Of a stretch of DNA of 53,607 bases, positions 33,352-44,932 are shown one piece after another. The notes beneath the pieces are model-generated. The model searched no databases. It was not told where the DNA came from and worked only from the letters and a program-made list of their open reading frames with translations. The stretch comes from Acanthamoeba sp. SK_2022b. Taxonomy: Eukaryota; Discosea; Longamoebia; Acanthamoebidae. Each line of letters opens with the position of its first letter. Positions within the stretch are counted from its first letter, which is position 1. A program made the position numbers and the translations under genes. Location of the stretch: NCBI GenBank assembly GCA_027943245.1, contig JANDJZ010000324.1, forward strand, positions 1 through 53,607, given 5' to 3'.

Positions 33352-36300
33352 TCAGACGCCGACGATGGACGAACTGGCCAGGCCGTCGGTGTCATCGCCT
33401 ACAAGCCTGTCGAGGAAGGCCACGATGTCTTCCATCTTGGGCCTCTTCTCTGCCGACGCGTGCCAGCACTTCTTCATCACCTTCCGGAAGTCCATCGGGC
33501 AGTCGTTGGGGATCTGCGGTCGCTTGCCCTCGAGCACGTCCAGCGACACGCCCATGAAGTTGCGACCGGCATAGGGCTCCCTGCGCGTGGCCACCTGCCA
33601 CATGACGATGCCGAACGAGAACACGTCGGCGCGCTCGTCGTACTTCTCCCCGCGCAGGATCTCCGGCGCCGTCCAGCACGGCGTGCCACAGCGCGTCATG
33701 GTCGCGTTCTCCTCCTTGATGCGCGCGAACCCAAAGTCGGCCACCTTCACGTTCCAGTTCTCGTCCACCTATGGCCATGCAACCCAAAGTCGGCCACCTT
33801 CACGTTCCAGTTCTCGTCCACCTATGGCCATGCAAGCTTAGTTATGCGTATTGGCTCACTCACGTGTGGTTCAAGGCACAGGGGAGCGACATACCAGCAG
33901 ATTGGAGGGTTTGAGGTCCCTGTGCACGATGATCGGGTGGAGCGAGTGGAGGTAGTTGATGCCCAGCGCAGCCGACCGCAGCATGCGCAGCTTCTGCTTC
34001 CACGTGAGCTTGATGGCGTTGTTGGCGAGGATGTCCTTGAGCGAGCCCTGCTTCATGAACTCGGTCACGATGCACAGGTTGGGCTTCTTCACGCACGCCC
34101 CGATGAACAGCACGATGTTCGGGTGGTGGAGCTCCGACAGGAAGGCCATCTCGGCCCTGAACTCGAGCATGCGCCGCTCGTCGAGCTTCTGCTTGATGAA
34201 CCGCTTGACGGCCACCTCGACGCCCTTCCACTTGCCGCGGTAGACCACGCCGTAGGAGCCCAGGCCCACCTGCTTGCCCACCTGGATCTCGTGGAAGTCG
34301 ATGATCCACCGACACAGGTTGGCCGACGTGAGGAAGGTGTCCTCCTTGAACATCATGCCCTCGCCCACCGCCGTCTGCAGCTCGCCTCGTCCGCCATCGC
34401 TGCTGGCCGCCGATGCGCCGCTCATCTCCCTGGGGTCAAGCGACTTGCCATCGTTCGAGCCGGCTCCACTCGTGGGCGTGCCCGATGACGACACCACATC
34501 GCCGTCCTTCGTTACGCCGCCAAAGAAGCGGCCCTCGAGTCCCTCCACCTTCAACTCGTACAGCTTGGCCCCTGCGGCACACCAAGTCAACCTAGGCTGA
34601 AGACAGGAATGAGAAGAGGCTGTGTACCTTGGGGAGCGTCGGGCATCTCGAACTTGCCCAGGGCGACCACCCGCTTGGCCGTGGCCTCGGTGTCCTTGAT
34701 TTTGGCATGGACGGCGTGGCTCATTACGATTTGGCCGCCGTGTGTCATGGCCGTGATGCGCGCCGCGGCGTTGACCACCGGCCCGATGTACTCCACGCGC
34801 CGCGTCATCGGATCGCGCACCATCTTGGGCGATCCCACATGCACGCCCATCCGAACACGCAGCCCCTTGTACATCACCCTGGACCGACACTCAGTCAGTA
34901 AGCTTGAGGTGAACAAGTGCGCGTGTGCGTGTGTGCGTGCGTACCGATCGTCGGTGTCGCCCCACTCCTCGGCCGCGCCTGGATGCTCCACCAGGGCCTC
35001 CGGCCACTCCACCGTCAACAGAGCCTGCTGCACCTCGCTGCACCACGCCAGCGCGTCGCTCGCCTGCTGGAAGGCCATGCAGAAGGAGCCCTCGCCGCTG
35101 TTGCGGTCGCGGATGAAGACCACCTCGTAGCCGCGGTGCTTCTTGAGCGCCTCGCGCAGGGTCTGGTTGTGGAGGAGGGTGGCATCGCGCATGGCCGCCG
35201 CGTTGAACTCCCAGAGCGAGGCGGCGCGCGTGATGTCCGTGAACACGATCGCCACCTCGCCCTCCGGCGCGCGCACTCCGCCCCCCGCGGCCACTTGAGC
35301 GGCCGAGAGGTTCTTGGACGAGTTGGACGACGATGAACCGGTCGATGACGAGTTGGTGGTCGAGGGCAGGGTCCATGAGCCGTAGATGTTCCTCGTCCCG
35401 CGCGCTTCGCCCGGTCCCGAGTTGCCCGAGGACGAGGTCGACGTCTTTGAGGTGAACGACGTGGCGCCGGCCGAGGTTGAGTCGCCGTGCATGGAGGAGA
35501 GTCGCGTCATGATTTCCAAGAATGTCGGCCTGATCGTCGGGTCCTGGTGCCAGCAGCTCGTGATGAGTTCCTCGAATTCTGGGGGGCAAGTGCCTGGAGC
35601 GTCGGGTATCTGCGGGCGGATGCCGTCCCTGATCACTGCGACGGCCACGGCGGCGGGGCTGAGGCCAAAGTAGGGCTGCTCGCGAGTCAGCAGCTCCCAC
35701 AGGATGATCCCGAACGAGTACACGTCCGCCAGGATCAGATCCACATCGAGTGTCTCGTTGAGCACCTCTGGTGCAGTCCAATGGACGCTGCCGGCGACCT
35801 CCTTGCCCAAGCCCTTGGCACCGACGTCCTCCTTGAACTTGGTGAGGCCAAAGTCGCTCACTTTGACGTTCCACTTGTTGTCGAGGAGGAGGTTGAGCGA
35901 CTTGAGGTCGCGGTGGACGATGCCCGACGAGTGGAGGAAGTGCATGCCCTTGGACGCCTGGTAGGCCATCTTGGCCTTGAGCGGGAAAGGTATATCTGGA
36001 ATAAGCTCGTTGTGCAACAACTGCATCACACATACAATCAAAGGCCAGCAAGTGTGAGCAAAATATGAGGTTGAAGATGCCTCGAGCAGGAGAGAGGGGG
36101 CATAAACGTACGTCATAGAGGGAGCCGAGGGCCATGTACTCCATGACGATGCACATCTTGGGCGCCTTGGTCGACGCCGCCATGAACAGCACCACGTTGG
36201 GATGCCGCAGCGAGGTCATCACTCGCACCTGTCAACGACATATAAATCACGCCACTCAGCCCAACGTGTCCCCACGGGGCGGCGTATCAAGAATGCGCAC

Positions 36301-39300
36301 CTCGTCCTTGAAGCTCTTCTCCATGTCCTTGGTGATCTTCTCCGACGCCATCACCTTGACCGCCACCTCCGTGCCCTTCCACGTCGCCTTGTGTACGGCG
36401 CCGTAGCCGCCGGCGCCCAGCTGTTCGCCGACCTCGAGCTCGTCGTATTCGATCTCCCAGTCGTCCGAGCGATCGCCCCGGCGCTTGATGATCACCAGCA
36501 GCGTCACCAGCAGGGCCAACAAAACGCACACTACCACGGCAACCACCGGAATCGTGACACCTGCAGTGGTCGATCGGTGAGCGCAACCATACAACTGTTC
36601 GCGCGGCGGACCGGAGCATGCAGTACCGAGGATGATGCCCGTGCTGTCGCTCGAACTGCTGGTGGAGGTGAAGCTCTCGCAATACTGGCCCTCTCGGCCC
36701 GAATCGCAAACGCACACGTTGCCGGTGCACACGCCAGCCCCGGAACACAGCGTGTAGTCATTGCCGATGCATCCGTATACATTGCTTACCGCCACGCCCT
36801 TGCACGTGAACTCCTTGAGCTGGCGCAGGAACTGGGTCTCGAGGCGCGGCGCGGACGAGGCCAGGATGAAGCCTTGTCGGGTGGCTATCTGCTGGGCCGC
36901 GGCGTTGGTCTGGGTCCAGTACAGGAAGGAGGCCAGCGCCTGAGCCTTGTTGCAGTCCTTCATGGTCTTGCTGTGGTAGAAGAACGATCCGAACGCGGCC
37001 AACGGCCAGCTGTTGTTGCCCGGAGCTGTGATTGGTCAAGTGTCAGAAATTTCTGTGTGGGCTGCCAGTAGGGTTGAAGAGAGAAAGAGAGAGGAGGTTG
37101 GAGAGAATCGGCCGTTGAATGGGTACCAAGTGAGAGGTTGGTGTAGCTCAAGTCGTTCCCCAGCGTGTAATCTTCGAGCGCGCTGTCTATCGATTCCGTG
37201 GTCGGCGAGACTGCATTGCCGGCAGGGTTGATCAGCGCTGCGGCGCTCAGCGTACGAACCTACACCGCATCACGCATTCAAAAGAGTGCCGACATAAAGG
37301 GTGAATGAAGGGAGATGGGCGTGGTGGAGGCTGGGCTGCAATCCGTACGGCGAGAATCTCGTAGAACTGCCAAAAAGCGAACGAATAGGGAGTTGCTTGG
37401 AGAAGTGGGACGACGCCCGTGGCGCTGTCCGTCACTAACGACCTTACGGTGTCGTTTTGGACTGGGAATGTGACCAAGGTACCTCTGCCCACCTGTGTGC
37501 AGCGCAAGGAATTGAGTGAGCACACCTCCAGTCATTGCATTGCCAGTTTAGGGAGGTTTTTGCGGGGGGGCTGTTTACCTGTTCCGAGAACTCGGGCACC
37601 TCACTCGCTAGCACCGCGGTGAAGATCTGCGTGGTGGCCGAGGCGACGGATTGGGTAACCACCATGATGGGTTCGTCCGGAAGCGCGGCGATCACGTCGG
37701 GCGAATTGAGGGCCTTGATGCGGTCGTCGTTCCAGGTGGTGATGTTGGCCAGGTAGATGAGCGCGATGGTCTCAAAGTCCAGCACAAGGGTCTTGCCGTC
37801 AAGCTCGGGGATGTTGTAGCCCGGAACGAGGGCGTAGACGGTAACGGGCATGAGCGCCACGTCAGGGGCGCGCTCGTACCAGATGGCCGACAGGCCGTTG
37901 CTAGTGGCGCCGTAGTCGCCCTGGTAGTCCACCACCAGCTGCTTGGCCGCGGTCGGGTCGGCCTCGAAGAACTTGAGCTTGGTGGTGCCCGACGTGCGCG
38001 CCACGACCCACGACGTGTAAACCGGAAGCGGAGCCCCGGCGCCAATGAGGTAGGCCGTCGTGTAGGCCTGCTCTCCGTTGCAGCGAACCGTGCTCAGTTG
38101 GTCGATCACCAGCTTCCTATAGCTCACGTCCAACGGCGCATAGCCTCGCTTCGTGGCCTCGCGCGATGCCCTGTATCACACAGGCGATCGCATGTGTTCT
38201 TTTGTTAGCGAGGAGGGCGAGAGTAAAGGGAGGAGCGGGGAGCAGGTGGTTACGCGTCGTTCGTCTGAGCCCAGGCGATGAGGTTGAGGACCTCCTGGAC
38301 GTAAGTGCAGTCGAGCACGGTCAGGTTCCTGGCCACGGAGACGTAGGACAGGAAGGCGATGGGCCAAGTGGCGGTCCCGTTGCCGTCGTAGATCTCCACG
38401 CCAAAGTTGCCCTGGTCGAGATCGTCGCTGAAGTCGGCCATGGCCGACTGGAGCGATGCAACGGAGGGCTCGACAAAGTTGCCGGCCTTATTGTACATGT
38501 TCATCACCATCAAGTTGGACGGCAACCCAGACACGTCGGTCAAGTAGAGGTAGGTCATCGCGTTGACATTGTTCTGCAGTGATTCGCACAAACAAAACAG
38601 TTAGAACTTGAGCAGTTTGGCCAAGAGGAACAAGAACATGTGTTTTGCTGGTTGTACCGTGAGCCAATCGGTGCGGAGGACGCTCGAAGCGCCGGCGATG
38701 AAGGCTCTCGGCGGCACCGCGGTGGCGGGCGGCATCCGGTCGAGTGACCGATTGGCGGCGGCCAGCGCAGTAGCAAAGTTCTCGCTGAAGCTCGACATGG
38801 CCCGCTTGAAGACCTCGATCACGGTGAACTCGCTGTTGTCGTTGTACCCCAAAACGATGTCGGCGCCGGGCAGCTTGTTGGCGATGGCGGGGTTGAGGGC
38901 CTTGATGCGCGTGTCGTTCCACTTGGAGATGGTGCCCGCCCAGATGTCGCCCAAGGTTTCCCTGTCCAGCACCTGGTTTCAATATTGGCGCCCATTTAAG
39001 GTGAGAAGATCAAAATTCCATGGAGCATATACGGGGCTAAACTATAAACTAGGTGATGACGCCTTTGATTGGTGGAGTTGGTTGCAGGAATGACGGTGCT
39101 AGTGGTCGTACAATTTTGGGGTCGGCGGGGCCGAGTGCGGGAATGTTGTAGGCCATCACCATCCCTTGCCCCGCCAAGGGCAGCTGGAGGAGGTAGTCGA
39201 ACTGGCCGGCGTACTCATCAGTGAGGCCCCTGTCCAAACACGTGAAGTCCTGTCTCAGACGTCACCCGCAGGAAGTTGTGAATTAGAAGCGCAGGACTGA

Positions 39301-39725
39301 GGAACGATAGATTGGTTGACGTACCGTGTCGCCCAACTTGTAGGCATTGAGGGCCACGTCGGTGCCCGCGCCGTTGTAGGTGATACTGTCATAAGAAGCG
39401 GAAGATGATGTGGCGCAAAAAGATGTTGAATAATGTGAGCTAGTTGGCGTACGTAATCAAGCTAAACATTCAAATTACCTGACATCGTCACGCGAGAACT
39501 GGTAGGCCTCCGACCAACCCTCGAAGAGGGAGACGGAGGTGGGCGAGCCCGAACCATACAAATCGACGCCGTAGGCTGCTGCATCTTAGCAGTCGTCAGC
39601 GTTTGTCCATAAAGGCTTCACCTGGCTCTGGAGAGTGGGGTAAGGCGAGACTTACCGGCGGGAAAGAAGCTCTGGAGGAGCAGCGACAGCACAAAGGCAG
39701 CCAACACGCTTTTGACAGCGTTCAT
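33352..39725 (-). CDS. Receptor with two PstS-like domains, EGF, TM, TKL kinase, class III cyclase, TKL kinase (copy 1)
   Basis: Sixteen minus-strand exons: 39725-39656, 39575-39479, 39385-39325, 39249-39112, 38972-38658, 38573-38254, 38170-37579, 37492-37349, 37259-37127, 37025-36627, 36560-36301, 36228-36112, 36020-34945, 34878-34628, 34571-33895 and 33768-33352, giving 1,688 residues. A signal peptide leads to two periplasmic phosphate-binding-like domains, each with the PstS mark (ISKWNDTRIKALNPAIANKL; ITTWNDDRIKALNSPD). Then come an EGF-like module (CSGAGVCTGNVCVCDSGREG), one membrane helix (VVAVVVCVLLALLVTLLVII), kinase 1 (GAGGYGAVHKATW, VAVKVM, HRDLKSLN, DFG, APE), a cyclase domain (VAIVFTDITRAAS, GPVVNAAARI) and kinase 2 (GLGSYGVVYRGKW, VAVKRF, HRDLKPSN, DFG). 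Both kinases keep their catalytic residues. It should be a surface receptor turning an outside signal into phosphorylation and possibly cyclic nucleotide; the ligand is unknown. Confidence 0.9.
33729..33834. repeat. 53-bp tandem duplication spanning a splice acceptor of receptor copy 1
   Basis: Positions 33729-33781 and 33782-33834 are the same 53 bp. Each copy holds CATAG|GTGGACG, the 3' splice site of the last intron, plus the first bases of exon 16. Only the proximal acceptor keeps the kinase frame. Confidence 0.95.
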
Positions 39726-40229
39726 AGCACTGCTGCTTGCTTGGCGGGTGGACTGAAGTGTGTGCGGAACGGAAGCTGGAGTGGACAAGGCGGACGAGAG
39801 GCACTTGGCCGAGTTTTATGGGCGGTCTGGCGGCCAGACACCTGGATATCAGCTCGCCGGTCGTACTGTAGCGGCTGGTTGCCACAGCGACACAAGCCAA
39901 GTTGAGGCTCAACTTTCCGCGTCCAGTACGCACGTGAGAGTGCGCAGCGCCTGATTTGGGTCTTGTCGCGGCGCTCATCGTCCACTGGGCGTGCGCCAAA
40001 CACAGCTGTATGTTGCAAAGTGGGAACGAGGCCATGACCTGAATGGCGTGTAGCGCTAATATGGAATTATTGAGCGTTCACTGATCTTATTCGAGATCAA
40101 TTAAGGCACGTGTTTCTTCTTTTATACATTGTGTAGTTGTAGTTCCTTTCACGCGTCGTGCAACTTGAATATAAATAATGTAGACCCACGAATGGATGAG
40201 ACAAGTCCACAAATGGCGGGTGGAGTTCT
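39726..40229. other. Intergenic region between the tandem receptors
   Basis: About 500 bp, AT-richer toward the right, holding the 3' flank of copy 2 and the promoter of copy 1. No other feature seen. Confidence 0.6.
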
Positions 40230-41273
40230 TCAGAGCTGCGGTTCGGTGTCATCGCCAACGAGCCTGTCGAGGAAGGCCACGATGTCTTCCATCTTGGGCC
40301 TCTTCTCCGTTGCCGCGTGCCAGCACTTCTTCATCACCTTCCGGAAGTCCGCCGGACAGTCGTTGGGGATCTGCGGTCGCTTGCCCTCGAGCACGTCCAG
40401 CGACACGCCCATGAAGTTGCGCCCCGCGTAGGGCTCGCGCCTCGTCACCACCTGCCACATGACGATGCCGAACGAGAACACGTCGGCGCGCTCGTCGTAC
40501 TTCTCTCCGCGCAGGATCTCTGGCGCCGTCCAGCACGGCGTGCCACAGCGCGTCATCGTGGCGTTCTCCTCCTTGATGCGCGCGAACCCAAAGTCGGCCA
40601 CCTTCACGTTCCAGTTCTCGTCCACCAGCAAGTTCGACGGCTTGAGGTCCCTGTGCACGATGACCGGCTGGAGCGAGTGGAGGTAGTTGATGCCGAGCGC
40701 GGCCGACCGCAGCATGCGCAGCTTCTGCTTCCACGTGAGCTTGATGGCGTTGTTGGCGAGGATGTCCTTGAGCGAGCCCTGCTTCATGAACTCGGTCACG
40801 ATGCACAGGTTGGGCTTCTTCACGCACGCCCCGATGAACAGCACGATGTTCGGGTGGTGGAGCTCCGACAGGAAGGCCATCTCGGCCCTGAACTCGAGCA
40901 TGCGCCGCTCGTCGAGCTTCTGCTTGATGAACCGCTTGACGGCCACCTCGACGCCCTTCCACTTGCCGCGGTAGACCACGCCGTAGGAGCCCAGGCCCAC
41001 CTGCTTGCCCACCTGGATCTCGTGGAAGTCGATGATCCATCGGCACAGGTTGGCCGACGTGAGGAAGGTGTCCTCCTTGAACATCATGCCCTCGCCCACC
41101 GCCGTCTGCAGCTCGCCGCTGTTCCTCCGGCCGCTCGAGCCCGACGCGAGGTCCACCTGGTCGGGCTCGGCCGAATCGCTGGTCGGGTGGTCGCTATCGG
41201 CGTTGTGCGTCACGCCGCCAAAGAAGCGGCCCTCGAGTCCCTCCACCTTCAACTCGTACAGCTTGGCCCCTGC

Positions 41274-41308
<35 letters not shown>

Positions 41309-43084
41309 ACACACGCAACGCACGGTTAGTGGGGAAGTTGAGTGAATGGCAGAGATTGGACGTGCGTGTACCTTGGGGAGCGTCGGGCATCTCGAACTTG
41401 CCCAGGGCGACCACCCGCTTGGCCATGGCCTCGGTGTCCTTGACCTTGGCGTGGACGGCGTGGCTCATCACGATCTGGCCGCCGTGTGTCATGGCCGTGA
41501 TGCGCGCCGCGGCGTTGACCACCGGCCCGATGTACTCCACGCGCCGCGTCATCGGATCGCGCACCATCTTGGGCGATCCCACATGCACGCCCATCCGAAC
41601 ACGCAGCCCCTTGTACATCACCCTGTGCCACCATTTTTTGCCCAATCAACAACAAGCAATGTTAAGAATGTGTTGCCTGCGTGTGGCTGAAGAGCAGTGT
41701 GTGAAGGGGGGGGCCCTGCGTGTGTACCGATCGTCGGTGTCGCCCCACTCCTCGGCCGCGCCTGGATGCTCCACCAGGGCCTCCGGCCACTCCACCGCCA
41801 GCAGCGCCTGCTGCACCTCGCTGCACCACGCCAGCGCGTCGCTCGCCTGCTGGAAGGCCATGCAGAAGGAGCCCTCGCCGCTGTTGCGGTCGCGGATGAA
41901 GACCACCTCGTAGCCGCGGTGCTTCTTGAGCGCCTCGCGCAGGGTCTGGTTGTGGAGGAGGGTGGCGTCGCGCATGGCCGCCGCGTTGAACTCCCAGAGC
42001 GAGGCGGCGCGCGTGATGTCCGTGAACACGATCGCCACCTCGCCCTCCGGCGCGCGCACTCCGCCCGACGCGGCCGCCTGGGCGTGGGTGGCCGAGAGGC
42101 TCTTGGACGAGTTGGACGACGACGACGCCGTGCCGTTCGACGAGTTGGTGGTGGTCGAGGGCAGGGTCCACGAGCCGTACAGGTCTTTCTTGATGGCGCC
42201 CTGGCCGCCCGAGTGGCCCGACGATGACGACGACGAGTTGGTGGTCGTGGCGCCGGCCGATGTGGAGTCGCCGTGCATGGAGGAGAGTCGCGTCATGATT
42301 TCCAAGAATGTCGGTCTGATCGTCGGGTCCTGGTGCCAGCAGCTCGTGATGAGTTCCTCGAATTCCTGCGGATGGCTCTGCGGGTCGGCGTCGGGCATCT
42401 GCGGGCGAATGTTGTCCCTGATCACTGCGACGGCCACGGCGGCGGGGCTGAGGCCAAAGTAGGGCTGCTCGCGAGTCAGCAGCTCCCACAGGATGATCCC
42501 GAACGAGTACACGTCCGCCAGGATCAGGTCCACCTCGGGCGACTCGTTCAGAAGCTCCGGCGCGGTCCAGTGGACGCTGCCGGCGACCTCCTTGCCCAGC
42601 ACGCCCTTGGCGCCGACGTCCTCCTTGAACTTGGTGAGGCCAAAGTCGCTCACCTTGACGTTCCACTTGTTGTCGAGGAGGAGGTTGAGCGACTTGAGGT
42701 CGCGGTGGACGATGCCCGACGAGTGGAGGAAGTGCATGCCCTTGGACGCCTGGTAGGCCATCTTGGCCTTGAGCGCGAACGGAATGTCCGGAATGAGCTC
42801 GTTGTGCAGCAACTGGGCGTGTCCCCCCCCGAACTACGTCAGCCACGGCAGCCAATAGGAGCTAGGGAAGATTCAAGGGGGGGGTGAGCGAGCGTATGAG
42901 ACGTACGTCGTAGAGGGAGCCGAGGGCCATGTACTCCATGACGATGCACATCTTGGGCGCCTTGGTCGACGCCGCCATGAACAGCACCACGTTGGGATGC
43001 CGCAGCGCCGTCATCACACGCACCTGCACAGCGATCACCCAGCCGGTTGGTTGGTGATTTGATTGGACGTTGCCACACAACGAC

Positions 43085-43149
<65 letters not shown>

Positions 43150-44864
43150 CTCTGGCGTATAAAGAAGGCGCACCTCGTCCTTGAAGCTCTTCTCCATGTC
43201 CTTGGTGATCTTCTCCGACGCCATCACCTTGACCGCCACCTCCGTGCCCTTCCACGTCGCCTTGTGCACCTCGCCGTAGCCGCCGGCGCCCAGCTGTTCG
43301 CCGACCTCGAGCTCGTCGTATTCGATCTCCCAGTCGTCCGAGGCCCGCCCCCTGCGTCGGATGACCACCAACAGGACCACGATCAAGCACAGCAGCAGCA
43401 GCAGCGCCGCCACGGCCGATGGGATCACCGACGCTGCGATCGCAAGGGAGAGGGGGGTTGTGTGAGATCAGCAATCTCAGCCAATGCGCAACGTTTGGCT
43501 TTGGGGCGTGCGAGGTGAGGAGGTCATACCGAGCACGGCGACCAGGGTGTCGTTTGAGGACGACGACGAGACGTCGCGCTCACAGTACTGGCCCTCCTTC
43601 CCGGCGTCGCATACGCAGGCGTTGCGGATGCACTGCCCGCTGTCGGAGCACAGCTGGCCGTCGAGCACGCAGTTGGCCAGCTGGCTCACCTGCACGCCGG
43701 CGCACGTGAAGCTCTTGAGCTGGCTCAGCAGCCGGCGCTTGAGACTGCTCGCTTCGGTCGCCAGCACGAAGCCCTGCCTGTCATCGTTTTTAGATAAATA
43801 AATAAATATAAAAAAATTCGGTTTTTGAATTATTTTTGAATTATTTTTTGGGTCTATTGCGGAAGATCAAAAGACCGTACCTGGTGGCGATCCGAGTGGC
43901 TTCGGGGTCAGTTTGTGTCCAATAGATGAAGCTGGCGAGAGCTCGGGCTTCATCGCAGTCGAGCATTGTGGTTTGCGGGTAGATCAACGACGCAAAGGTT
44001 GCCACCGGCCAGCTGGTCGCGCTCGGCCCTGCGGCGACCCAATTCGAATATATCTTATGAGTCTCTAACAAAACTAATAAATAAGAATAATAATTCTCAA
44101 AATATAATTATCATGTACCCAGCACGATCTTGTCGTAGGAGGTGCTGCCGCTTGCCTCAAAGTCGGCGAGCGCGCTGGCGAGCGACGCAGTGTTGGCGCC
44201 AACACTGACGATGACGCCGGGAGACTTCTGAATCGCAGCCCCGGCCACCTTTCTCGTCTGCAAACGCCCGACCAGCGCCCGGGCGATGTGTGAGTGTCCG
44301 ACGCCAATTGGGTGAGAGGGACAGAAAGCAGGCATAGTCGAAGCGACAAACCTGGAACACCTCGAACGCCGTCCAGAACGCGAACGAATAGGTGTTGGCC
44401 TCCAGCGCTGCCACCACGGCGGTGGAAGCGACCATCACGGAGCGGTTGCCCGCGCTTTGCACCGGAAACGTCACCGACGGTCCCACTCCCACTTGCTACG
44501 CACGCACGCACACGCACACACACGCATATGCACAGGCAAGCAAGACCCAGGTTAGTTGTTTGGCGTCATGGAATCTTCGTTCAGGTTCGGGTTAGTGCAC
44601 GATACCGTGTTGAAATCGGGGACAGTCCCACTGAGCGCGGCGGTAAAGATCTGGGTGATGGCCGACGACGTCGTTTGAGTGACGACCACGATCGGCTTCG
44701 CGGGCAGGGCAGCCGCCACGGCGGCCGAGTTGAGGTCCTTGATGCGGGAGTCGTCCCACGAGGTGATATCGTTGAGGTAGATCCTCGCGATGGTATCAAA
44801 GTCCAGCACCAACTCCAATCCTTTCAGCTCGGGGACATTGTATCCTACAACGACAATGATGTAG

Positions 44865-44932
<68 letters not shown>

